A stretch of 64,000 bases of DNA, from contig NW_020650971.1 of NCBI RefSeq assembly GCF_003573695.1, positions 62,984 to 126,983 on the forward strand, in the 5' to 3' direction. Source of the DNA: Papaver somniferum. Its lineage: Eukaryota; Streptophyta; Magnoliopsida; Ranunculales; Papaveraceae. Both the position numbers and the translations under genes were made by a program. Shown here in pieces: positions 34,693-45,339 of this stretch. How positions within the stretch are numbered: the first letter of the stretch is position 1; every line of letters starts with the position of its first letter. The notes beneath the pieces are model-generated. The model did no database searches. It worked only from the letters and a program-made list of their open reading frames with translations, and was not told where the DNA came from.

Positions 34693-35646
34693 TCAAAGCA
34701 GAAATTTGTGTACCCGTTGAGCATTAGTATTATGTATCTTGAAAGAAATATCTGCCAGGGATTTTTCATGCAAAATTTCCATATCATCACCCGAAGAATT
34801 AATATCTTCCGTGTCAAAAGCGACAGTAGCGTGACATTCATCTTCTACCTGATCAACCTGTTCAAAATTGCCCTCTAACATGCTGAAGGAGTTCAAACAA
34901 CCAATCGCCTTTTCCTTATTCTTGTCATCGCCTTTCTTCATTGCGTTCTTAATCCTTCTGTTAAAGGTTATCCAGTTTTCCTCTATCAGAAGAGTCTCCC
35001 ACTGAAGAGCTGGCACTTCTTCATTTTCTTTTTCCAAGTGCGTCACCTCCATAGAATTTGCATCAACAATTTCAGAGACGGTCTCATTTACTTTCTCAAG
35101 AAGTTGAAGATCATCATTCGCATTTTGATTCTCCACTCTAACTTCAGCTTCTTGTGAAGTTCCAGCAAGAGTTGTACCCGTAACATCTGAGGAGGTGAAG
35201 GTTTTCTTAGGCTTCCAGTTTTTGGTGTATTTTCTAACTTGATTTGCAGAACATTTATCATTTGAATGACCAAAGCTTTTGCAATGACAACAAGAGGTTG
35301 CTTTCCATGGATATTCTGCCCTCACGTCATATTTCTTGTCATCAATTTGAAAAGGAAGTTTAGTCGGAAATGTGCAATTGGCATCAATTTCGACACAAAC
35401 CCTGGAAAATGCCATCCTTGTCTTCATAGCAGTAGGAGCATCTGTCATAATAGGTTTCCCTAGAAGACTAGTAATCCTAGAAAAACCAATTTCATTCCAG
35501 AGATGTAAAGGAACATCTCTGAGAATAATCCAAATAGGAACAGAACTTAAGGAGCCAACTTGTTGTTCTAAAAATGGAGACCAAGCACGAATTAGAAAAA
35601 GCTTACTGGCAATATGCACTGATCCTAATTCTAACACCCTAGTTCT
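34693..35646 (-). pseudogene. LINE ORF1-like protein (DUF4283/zinc knuckle), C-terminal part
   Basis: The minus frame reads RAWSPFLEQQVGSLSSVPIW then VPLHLWNEIGFSRITSLLGKP, the 'W.R..GLP..LW....L..I....G..' pattern of plant DUF4283 proteins. CCHCKSFGHSNDKC follows (a CX2CX4HX4C knuckle), then a long charged tail. This combination is the ORF1 nucleic-acid-binding protein of many plant LINEs. The frame continues upstream across the copia-2 insertion into 40718-41112. The stop is at about 34693-34695, and a further open stretch (34514-34692) rich in Lys and Glu follows it. Confidence 0.65.
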
Positions 35647-36114
35647 TGTTAAAATATTGGTTAATTTGTGATTTTATAATATAATCTAGATAAATCTAGA
35701 TAAACTAGTAATCTAGACTAATCTAGGTCCTCCAAGAATAGTCAACAACTCTAGAGAATTATTTCTCTAGACCTTTCTTTTACTTGATGTTAGTAGGCCA
35801 CTCTAGAAAAATCTAGAGTATAAGTGGTTGGTTAGTAATGCCTATAAATAGGTAATCAATAGGTTCATTTTGATCATCCAACAACAATCAAAAACTCAAA
35901 TGAGTAAATAAGAGTTAGAGTTAGAGTTAGAGTGAGAGCTAGAGCTAGAGCCAAAGTGTCTCTTTGTAAACAATTAGTGTAAGCCAAAATTGCTACACAA
36001 GCCTCTTGTAATATTTTCATTTTCATATTAATATAAGCCTCACCTTTCAATTAACCAACCTCTCTTCCTAAATTCATTTCCATAAACCCATCACATTTCC
36101 GCATTGCGCCAACA
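35647..36114 (+). repeat. 5' LTR of copia-2
   Basis: Starts TGTTAAAATATTGG and ends GCGCCAACA. It has CCTATAAATAGG near 35840-35852 as a TATA box, and a short GAGTTA/GAGCTA microrepeat near 35911-35950. Confidence 0.9.
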
Positions 36115-36162
36115 AATTTGGTATCAGAGCCAACTTAACCCAGTAATCCTAAAACTCTACCC

Positions 36163-39100
36163 ATGACAATCAACCAATGTATTCAAGGTTTCAATTATGC
36201 CCAAAGTTTAATTCCAATTTTTGATGGTGAGAGTTACGATTATTGGAGTCTACAAATGAAGACATTATTCATTTCACAAATTTTGTCGAAGAAGGTTATA
36301 AAATACCAGAGTCAGCAGAAATTCTGTCATCATGGACGGACAGAGAAAAAGGAGTATAAGGAAAATAAGAAGAAAGATGCTAAAGCACTACTGTTTCTAC
36401 AACAGGGCGTAAGCAAAGCTATTTTTCCTCGAATTTCGGTGGCGAAAACTTCAAAGGAGGCCTGGAATATTCTCAAAGTAGCATTCCAAGGATCAGAAAA
36501 GGTAATCTCCATTAAACTACAAAATTTATGGCAAAATTAAGAAGCTGGTCACTAAAGTTCTTGGTTGCGGGCCTGGGGCCTCTAAAGACCCGATGTGATC
36601 TCTAGACTAGATTCCTCCCGTAATTTACTTATGAAAGAAAATGAAACTATCCAGAACTTCTTCTCAAGAGTTACTGGCATAGTAAATCAAATCAATAGTT
36701 ATGGAGATACCATTGAAAATAAAAGAGTTGTAGAAAAGATTTTAAGAAGCTTACCATTTAAATTCGACCATATCGTTGCTGCCATTGAGGAGTCAAAAAA
36801 TTTATCGACTCTCTCGGTACACGAACTAATGGGTTCACTCGAGGCGCACGAGAAAAGAATAAACAGGTTCGCGGAACAACCATTGGAGCAAGCATTTCAA
36901 TCAAAAATAAATTTCAGAGAAAAGAAAAGTACGGAAGCCGGGAAAGAAAGCTCTAGAGGGGGATCGTCATCTAACTCACAGTACGTGAAAGGGTCGACGT
37001 CAAATCAAGGACCCAGAAATTTCTACCGCGGACGTGGAAAAGGAAAAGGAGGTTATAGAAACAACAATCAAAGATACGAAAAAATAACTCCTCAAATCTC
37101 CGATGCAATGTTTGCAAAAAGTTTGGACATGCAACTGAAGATTGCAAGTATAAGTGCACCAAGCATGATAAATTAAATCACATGGAGAAAGATTGTTGGC
37201 TTAGTGAAGCAAACTATTCCGAGAAAAACAATTCTCAAAATCAAGTATTCTATTCTTGCCTCACCTCGGAACAAGAATCACAAGGTATATGGTACGTCGA
37301 TAGCGGATGCAACAGCCATATGACAGGAAACAAAGAATATTTCGTAAAATTGGAGGAACAAGAGATTCCGCCAGTCAAACTTGGATATGGAAAGTTCCAG
37401 AATGTTGAAGGAAGAGGAGTCATATCCGTACGTACAAGGTCAGGTAAAACTCGATACATATATGATGTTCTTTATATTCCTGGCCTAGATCAAAATTTAC
37501 TAAGTGTTGGACAACTTATAAGAAAAGGGTACTCGCTACATTTCGAAGACGGAGAATGCACAATTTATGATAAAATTAATAAGCCATTGGTGGCAAAAGT
37601 AAAAATGTCAGGAAATTTTGTCTTTCCCTTATATATGCCATTAATTGAAAATTGTGCAATGAGTACCAACCGTATTGACGAAGGAAAGCTATGGAATTTG
37701 AGATACGGGCATCTCAACTACAGATCCTTAAAGGTTCTAAAATCAAAAGGCATAGTAATTGGTCTTCCCAATATCGACGGTGGAGATAAAGTATGTGAAG
37801 GTTGTATTTTTGGGAAGTTTCATAAACTTCCATTTACCAAGACACCGTGGAGAGCAAGAAGGCCCCTCGAATTGGTGCACGCTGATATCTGTGGTCCGAA
37901 AAGAACAACTTCCCTCAACAACAGAAGATATTTTCTCTTATTCGTGGACGATTATACCAGGATGATGTGGGTGTATATTCTCGAGCAAAAGTTCGAGGCA
38001 TTCACTAAATTCCTAGAATTGAAGATTTTCCGTACAGACCGTGGTGGAGAATTTACTTCAAAAGAGTTTATCAATTACTGCAAAGAAAATGGAATAAGAA
38101 AGGAGCTCACCGTCCGATACACTCCACAACAAAACGGCGTCGCGGGAAGAAAAAATCGTACGATCGTGGAAATGGCTCGGAGTATGCTAAAAGCAAGGAA
38201 GCTACCCAATAGCTACTGGGCAGAAGCAGTCAACACGGCAGTTTACATCCTTAACCATTCTCCAACAAAAGCGGTTCATAACAAAACTCCATACGAGGCG
38301 TGGCATAAGAAAAATCCCGAGGTAACTTCTTTCAGAATTTTTGGTTGCGTTGCATATTCACATATTCCATCTCAACACAGAGAAAAGTTTGATGAAAAAG
38401 GAGAAAAGCTAATATTCATCGGATATAGCGAGGAGTCTAAAGCCTATAGACTTCTAAGAAGAACTGGTAATATCAAGAAATGTTATCTTTGATGAATTCA
38501 AAGCTTGAGATTGGAATGATGAACCAGATAATCACGAGTCTCCACTACTCATCCAAGAAGATCCATATCTATCACACCAAGAAGAAAACACTCCACCAGC
38601 AAGCCCGAGATCTCCTAGTCCAACACAACAAAGTCCAAGTTCATCTGAATCAAATGCCCCACCTAGAAAGGTGTGTTCCCTAAGAGATATTTACGTTATA
38701 TCTAATGTTGCATTTATAGCATTGGAGCCTCAGAAGTATGAGGAAGCGGCAAAAGAAGAAAAATGGAGAAATGCCATGGACGAAGAAATGCGAGTAATCG
38801 AGAAAAATAAGACATGGGAGCTTGTTAATCAGCCAATTGAAAAAGAAATAATTATTCTGAAATGGGTCTACAAGACAAAGTACAACGAAGATGGTTCGAT
38901 TCAAAAGCACAAGGCAATGCTAGTTGCAAAAGATATTCCCAGCAACCAAGAATCGATTACAACGAGACATTCGCCCCAGTCGCTCGCATGCAAAAAATTC
39001 GGATGGTATTAGCTTTGTCCGCTTAACTAAAAATGAAAGTCTACCAGTTGGACGTAAAGTCAGCGTTCCTGAACGGAGAACTTGAAGAAGAGGTGTATGT

Positions 39101-40245
39101 TGAACAACTTAAGGATATGTCCGAAAGGGAAAAGAAAAAATGGTTTATCGTCTCCGCAAAGCACTATACGGTCTTAAGCAAGCACCACGTGCATGGAACA
39201 GCAAAATCGACAAGTATTTCCGAGATAATGGATTTGATAAAAGTCCAAGTGAGCCATCACTCTACATCAGAAAACAAGGTACGGACTTCCTATTGTCTGT
39301 CTCTACGTTGATCATTTAATTTATGCCAGTACAAAACAAGATATGGCAGAAAAATTTAAGAATGAGATGATGAAAGAATATGAGATGACAGAATTAGGAC
39401 TTATGCGATATTTTCTTGGGATTCAAGTAAAACAATATCCAGAAGAAATGTTCATTTCTCAAGGAAAATATGCGGAAGACTTACTGAAAAGGTTCAACAT
39501 GTTGGATTGCAAACCAATTGCAACTCCAATGGGTACCAATGAGAAATTGGTCAAAAATGATGGAGCGAATAAAGTCGACCCGACCTTATTCAGAAGTTTA
39601 GTCGGCTCACTGATTTATTTAACAAATACAAGGCCAAACATCGTCAATGCAGTCAGCATTGTTTCTCGGTTCATGAGCGAGCCAAGCAAGTTACATTATG
39701 CCGCTGCGAAGAGAATTCTTCAATATATCAACGGAACAAAGAATTTTGGCATCAAGTATACAAGAGAAAAAAACAATGATTTAATTGGCTTCACAGATAG
39801 CGATTGGGCAGGTTCTATTGAAGACCGAAAAAGCACATCAGGCTATGTTTTCTGTATGGAAACAAAAGTTATTTCTTGTAGTTCTAAAAAACAAAGTACG
39901 GTGGCACTATCGTCAGCCGAAGCAGAGTACATAGCATCAACAAGTGCAGCATGTGAAGCAGTATGGTTGAGAAGAATAATGACCGACCTACAACAAAGGC
40001 AAAAGCAATCGACGACTATCTACTGTGACAATATGTCTACAATTGCTATGACAAAAAACCCAGTCTTCCACGGACGAACAAAGCACATAGAACTACGACA
40101 CCATTTCATCAGAGAACTAGTGGAAAACAAAGAAATCGAGCTCCAATTCTGTCCAATGCAAGAACAAAATGCGGACATTTTCACAAAAACAGCCACGTCG
40201 GATAAGTTCAACCATTTTAGAGAAAAACTTAACATCACAAATTAG
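36163..40245 (+). pseudogene. Broken copia gag-pol of copia-2
   Basis: Pieces of a copia polyprotein lie in order but in shifting frames: gag (36163-36540 and 36595-37176), a zinc-knuckle region disrupted near 37110-37180, protease-like YVDSGCNSHMTG near 37293, integrase ([29 protein letters not shown]) in 37182-38492, RT pieces (38671-39012, 39033-39311) and RT end plus RNase H (39343-40245, with FTDSDWAGS and SAEAEY). Besides stops and frame shifts, key residues are lost: the first His of the integrase zinc-binding motif is Asn, the integrase catalytic Glu is Gly (VAGRKNR) and the RT box reads YVDH. It cannot move on its own. Confidence 0.9.
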
Positions 40246-40252
40246 GAGGGGG

Positions 40253-40712
40253 TGTTAAAATATTGGTTAATTTGTGATTTTATAATATAATCTAGAGAAA
40301 ACTAGATAAACTGTAATCTAGACTAATCTAGGTCCTCCAAGAATAGTCAACAACTCTAGAGAATTATTTCTCTAGACCTTTGTTTTACTTGATGTTAGTA
40401 GGCCACTCTTGAATAATCTAGAGTATAAGTGGTTGGTTAGTAATGCCTATAAATAGGCAATCAATGGGTTTATTTTGATCATCCAACAACAATCAAAAAC
40501 TCAAATGAGTAAATAAGAGTTAGAGTGAGAACTAGAGTTAGAGTAAGAGTCAAAGTGCCTCTTTGTAAATAATTAGTGTAAGCCAAAGTTACTACACAAG
40601 TCTCTTGTAATATTTTTATTTTCATATTAATATAAGTCTCACCTTTCAATTAACCAACCTCTCTTCCTAAATTAATTTCCATAACCCATCACATTTTCGC
40701 ATTGCGCAAAAA
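40253..40712 (+). repeat. 3' LTR of copia-2
   Basis: 460 bp, directly after the AGGAGGGGG tract. It differs from the 5' LTR by several substitutions and small indels, and is followed by the target duplicate GTTCT at 40713-40717. Confidence 0.9.
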
Positions 40713-40717
40713 GTTCT

Positions 40718-41112
40718 GTCTTCTTCAAGAGTGAATTTGAATATGAAAGCTTGTTCTCCATGAATAGCCATGGAAAAATCCCCTTTGATTTTCCACAAAA
40801 GAGGCTAAGTTCTCTTTCACAAAATTAAAATCAAGCCTATTCCCCACAAAATACCCAACTACAAAAGATTCACAGGAAGTTATATGGGGTTGTAGTTCAC
40901 CTGATGAGAAGAATGCAAATTCATCAACATCTTTTCTATTTTCTTCAAAAGCAAGCTTAATCGATGATGAAGATGTTGTCACTGAAGGATCTTTGAAGCA
41001 AGAGATAAAGCTTTGTCTTCCTGATTTCCTTCCCAAATTTTCAATTGGCTTATTAGATCCATTTAGAGATGGAAAATTTTCAGACCCTAAGATAAATTCA
41101 GTATTAGTAGAC
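40718..41112 (-). pseudogene. LINE ORF1-like protein, N-terminal part
   Basis: The upstream half of the ORF1 split by copia-2. One frame gives EFILGSENFPSLNGSNKPIE and VVGYFVGNRLDFNFVKENL, the start of a DUF4283 fold. Near 40795-40805 the reading moves to another frame (MAIHGEQAFIFKFTLEED) that runs correctly into the part at 35646, so one frame shift has occurred. No ATG start is present before the junction with the flanking repeat, consistent with 5' truncation. Confidence 0.6.
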
Positions 41113-41378
41113 ACACTTCAACAGCGATAAATTTGGATCTTGGGCACCATTAGACTAAGCCTTAGTGTCATGCAGTGTTTGAAGTACACCATTCTTTCAA
41201 AAGATGTTACCATTATTTCTATTTTTTTCCGTAATAATGGCCATAATGGTTGTGTTTGGCTGCTATTGAGTGTTCTTAACTGTTACTGATTGTTCTTGGG
41301 AACGGTAACGGCCACAAACAGTTGTTGTTCAAACATTGGTGTCATGTTTTAAAGACTGAAACTACAAAATGACAAGTT
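41113..41378. repeat. Right 266-bp flanking direct repeat
   Basis: Partner of 34076-34341. It begins exactly where the LINE-like ORF1 frame ends at its 5' side. Confidence 0.75.
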
Positions 41379-42244
41379 ACTGCAGCATTATAAGCATGGT
41401 GATTTGACAAAAATATATAACAGTCAGGAAATGATCCACATACCAGACACTAGGCACCAGCGAATACGAAAGAGATTTTTATAGGTTCCGCCAATTCATT
41501 CATAATTGCTTGTTGAAGAAAAATTCTTCTCATTCTTTGATAACATTTGCCTTAGGTATAGGCTATGGCCCATGGGTACAGCAGTGCCAAGTCTCGAGCA
41601 GCAAATTTTAGCCAAATCATCAATTTCTAAAAATTGCTTTGCTGTAACTTCCACCTGGTGGCAGCAGCTTGGGCTTCCTCTCTTTTTTCCTTACCTTCTT
41701 CTATACTTGCAGCATCCTTCTTCCTCTGCCTCTACAGTTCACTGTTTTGAATTCAACACAGTAATTTATAAGTACTTGAATTGAAGTTTGAAGAAAAAAA
41801 CAACAGGACTAGCTGATTATCTAAAAGGAGCCACAACTTACTCCAGACACGTCCTTCTATTGGAAACACTAGCGATGTCAGAACCTTTCTTTGGTCTGCA
41901 ACTCACCGACTCAACCTTGAGATCGGTGTTGCACTGTATAAATCACATATGCAAATGAGGAGGCCTGGTACACCCATTCCAGTAGGCCTTTTTTGGAAAA
42001 GTTAAACACTTTTTACCCTAATCTCAACCAAGGAATAGATTGACTACGTTTTGTTATGATCGCCAAGATACCAGATATGTCAAAACTTAATCTTACCAGG
42101 AAAATAAATAGCAAAATAGCACAGTCCAGGGCTGGCGGAGAACCAGCACTTCCCACTTCCATAGGCATAATCCGGCTTACAAATGGCTTTTGCAACTTCC
42201 TTAACCTAAAAAAACGAAAAGTGTGCGAAGAATGGATGAGTTTT
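41379..42244 (-). other. Spacer with possible remnant exons on the minus strand
   Basis: Two stretches look coding on the minus strand. At about 41650-41545 an open block reads VTAKQFLEIDDLAKICCSRL then GTAVPMGHSLYLRQM, preceded near 41740-41705 by a short block RQRKKDAASIEE between an AG and a GTAAGG donor. At 42225-42105, after TTTTTTTAG, a block reads VKEVAKAICKPDYAYGSGKC. I do not recognise a family and cannot join them into one frame with confidence. Confidence 0.25.
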
Positions 42245-42625
42245 TGTTAGAACAAATCAAATTTTAACAAAGTCCCAACAAAAGCACCTTCATAGTTGTT
42301 AAAGCTAAATCTTGTGCCTTGGTCACAACTTAAAGTGGAAGAAGGTAAAAGAAAGCAATACTAGATTGCTATAAGCAAGAAGAGAAGAGAATTCAAGTAA
42401 GAAGAGAAAGATAAGTTTTGTGTTTAATAATTTGATTTAGTAATAGATAGATCTTACAAGACTTAATCTAGCCTTTATATAGGCTTGAAGAATAACTAAA
42501 CTAGGAAACAGAAAACTAAAAGGAAATCTAAAAGAATCCTAAAAATAAGAAAGACTGAAACTAGGAAACCATGGAAGCCAAACCTCTAAGCGGAATCTTC
42601 TGGAATTTTAGTATGCCCTGCATCA
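42245..42625 (-). repeat. 3' LTR of the gypsy element
   Basis: 381 bp. On its own strand it begins TGATGCAGGGCATAC and ends TTGTTCTAACA (TG...CA), with CTATATAAAGG as a TATA box near 42471-42481. The other LTR is not in the window. Confidence 0.7.
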
Positions 42626-42779
42626 GTCCCCCCTTCTAGAGTAAAGCTCGTCCTCGAGTTGTCCAAACAAACCAGAAGTTCATTGCCACCATGAAACATA
42701 AAAAATCTCTTGAACATTAAATGTGTTGGAGATATTTCAATCATTTGGTAGATCAATAACATAGGCATTATCATTGATC

Positions 42780-45339
42780 TTCTTTAAAACCTTGAAAGGA
42801 CCATATTTCTTCATCTTGGTTTTGTTATAAGTACCCACTGGAAATCTCTCTTTTCTTAGATGTATCATCACGAGCTCCCCTTCCTTGAAGGTTTTAAACC
42901 TCTTGTGTTTATCAGCATCCTCTTTATATTAGAATTGGACTTCTCCAGTTTAGATTTTACTTCATTATGTAATTCAGTTGCTTTGTCTACAAAAGAGTCG
43001 GCTGCAGTGTTTGTACTCTGTGTGGTGGGTAAGGATACCAAATCAAGAGTATGATTAGGTACTTTAGAGTACACAATCTCAAATGGAGTTTTCCCAGTAG
43101 AACGATTCACAGAAGTGTTGAAAGAGAATTCCATATGTGGTAATAACACATCCCACTGCTTACTATTTTCCAGGCACTTAGCTCTAATCAAATTCCCAAG
43201 TGATCTATTAACAACCTCAGTCTGTCCATCAGTTTGCGGATGTGAAGTTGTGCTGAATTGTAAAACTGTGCCTAAGCGCATCCATAAACTTTTCCAGAAA
43301 TAACTCAAAAATTTGGTATCTCTGTCAGAAGTGATAGATTTTGGAAACCCCATACAATCTTACTACTTATTTAAAGAACAAAGAAGCAACATTAGAAGCG
43401 TCAGTTGATTTCTTACAAGCTACGAAGTGAGCCATTTTAGAGTAACAATCAACTACGACCATAACAGAATCATTACCTCTAGCAGTACGAGGTAAACCAA
43501 GTATAAAATCCATACTTATATCAACCCAAGGTGCATCAGGAACTGGTAAAGGAGTATACAACCCGGTATTTTGAATTGTACCCTTTGCTCTCTGACAGAC
43601 CATGCATTTTTGTACGAACTTTTGTACATCACGTTTCAAAGATGGCCAGAAATATCTTTCTTCAATCAGGGCAATGGTTTTATCTCTCCCAAAATGACCA
43701 CCAAGACCACTGCCATGTAATTCTCGCATAAGATGTAAACGTAAAGACCCTTGAGGAATACATAATTGATTCCCTTTAAAAAGAAAACCTTCTTGTATAA
43801 GAAAATCATCAACCCCATGAGTTTGAGAACTGCATTGATCCCATAGTTTGCCAAAATCTTCATCTTCTGGATAAATGTCTTTGATATAGTCAAATGCATA
43901 ACTCTCATTTCAAATTGTTGTTAATAGATGACTTCTTCTACTTAAGGCATCAGCAACTTGATTCAATTTGCCACTTTTATGTCTCACGGAGAAAGTGTAT
44001 TTGTTGAGTGTGGAAAGCCATCGATCATGCATTCTGTTAACTTTAGCAGAAGTATTCAAAAACTTCAAAGCATGGTTGTCAGTGTTGACAACAAATTCCC
44101 TATGTATAAGATAAGTATGCCACTGCTTAAGAGATTGAACAAGAGCCAATAACTCTAATTCATATGTAGACCATTTATTTTGTGCATCTGAATTCTTCTC
44201 ACTGTAATATGCAATTGGATGACCCTCCTGTGATAATACTGCACCAATACCAACAACAAATGCATCACAATCTATTTCAAAAGGCTTGTTGAAATTCGGA
44301 AGTGCAAGAATTGGTGTCGTACAAAGCTTTTCTTTAAGAAGAATAAAGCTTTTATCCATTGCTTCCGTCCACTCAAACTTCTCCTTCTTGAGACAGTCAG
44401 TAAAAGGTGCAGAAATAGAGCTAAAGTTCTTTACAAATCTTCGATAGAAAGAAGCCAAACCATGAAAACTACGAACATCACGAATAGAAGTAGGAACTGG
44501 CCAATCTTCAATTGCTTGAACTTTAGAAGGATCGACATGAATACCATCAGTAGAAATCACATATCCCAAAAATGTTACTGAAGAAGCCATGAAGGTACAC
44601 TTCTTCAAATTAACAAATAAAGAGTTGTCAGCAAGAACTTGAAACACTTGTGAAAGATGTTGGAGGTGTTCTGGCTCACTGCGACTAAAAATTAGTATGT
44701 CATCAAAATAGACAATAACAAATTTACTGATAAAGGGTTGGAGAACCTGATTCATAAGTCGCATAAAAGTACTAGGTGCATTAAATAACCCAAATGGCAT
44801 GACCAGCCATTCATATAAACCTTCACGTGTCTTGAATGCTGTTTTCCACTCATCTCCACCTCGAATGCGTATTTGGTGGTAACCACTGCGTAAATCCAAC
44901 TTAGTAAAAATAATAGAGCCCGACAGTAAATCAATCATATCATTAATACGCGGGATCAGAAATCTATAAGGAATGGTGATGCGATTTAATGCTCTGCAAT
45001 CGATACACATCCTCCATCCATTGTCTTTTTTACTAACCAAGAAGGCAGGACTGGCACAAGGACTGTTGCTAGGTCGTATCAAACCCTTTGTAAGCAAATC
45101 ATTTACCTGTCCCTGTAATATCTCATGCTCAGCAGGACTCAAGTGATAATGTGCTTGGTTTGGTAAAGAGGCTCCAGGAATAAAATCGATGCAGTGTTGA
45201 ATATTCCGTAAAGGAGGTAATGCAGTTGGTAGTTCATCTGAAAATAAAACATTATATTGAAATAATAAGGGTTTCACCTTTGCAGGAAACTCAATCATAG
45301 GCTTAGAATCTTCATGGGAATGTAAATAATGTTGTGGGT
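42780..45339 (-). pseudogene. Gypsy pol (RT, RNase H, integrase), broken
   Basis: The first frame (45339-43910) holds reverse transcriptase with [31 protein letters not shown] and the YFDDILIF box, then RNase H with the [15 protein letters not shown] start and ALSRRS end. Integrase follows in other frames: GLGGHFGRDKTI...CMVCQRAKG (zinc-binding), DISMDFI and SDRDTKFL, and HPQTDGQTEVVNRSL with the third acidic residue. The C-terminal GPY/F-type block ([20 protein letters not shown]) is near 42860-42790. Frame breaks near 43909, 43360 and 42930 make it inactive. No chromodomain is visible. Confidence 0.85.

Larger units (their letters stand above)
35647..40712 (+). mobile_element. Degenerate Ty1/copia retrotransposon (copia-2)
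   Basis: LTRs at 35647-36114 (468 bp) and 40253-40712 (460 bp), with the 5-bp target duplication GTTCT at 35642-35646 and 40713-40717. The primer site TGGTATCAGAGCC at 36119-36131 matches initiator-Met tRNA. The purine tract AGGAGGGGG is at 40244-40252. The LTRs differ at many sites, including small indels and the last bases (GCGCCAACA against GCGCAAAAA), so it is clearly older than copia-1. The internal reading frame is broken repeatedly. It sits inside the LINE-like ORF1, hence arrived after it. Confidence 0.9.
34342..41112 (-). mobile_element. LINE-like element with ORF1 only, split by copia-2
   Basis: On the minus strand the element opens inside an ORF1-like frame at 41112, is interrupted by copia-2 (35647-40712), ends ORF1 at 34693, has a short 3' UTR and finishes in an A tail (a run of T at 34340-34348 on the plus strand). 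No endonuclease or reverse transcriptase frame is present between ORF1 and the tail. It is therefore a non-autonomous or internally deleted LINE, 5'-truncated within ORF1, presumably mobilised by a related full element. Its length without copia-2 is about 1.7 kb. Confidence 0.6.
42245..45339 (-). mobile_element. Ty3/gypsy retrotransposon, truncated by the LTR concatemer
   Basis: A minus-strand element: its 3' LTR is at 42245-42625, preceded on its own strand by the purine tract AAGGGGGGA, and its pol region runs up to 45339, where the LTR of a large element begins. Gag, protease, primer site and 5' LTR are missing from the window; they may continue beyond the concatemer to the right. RT and RNase H before integrase is the Ty3/gypsy order. 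Confidence 0.85.
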
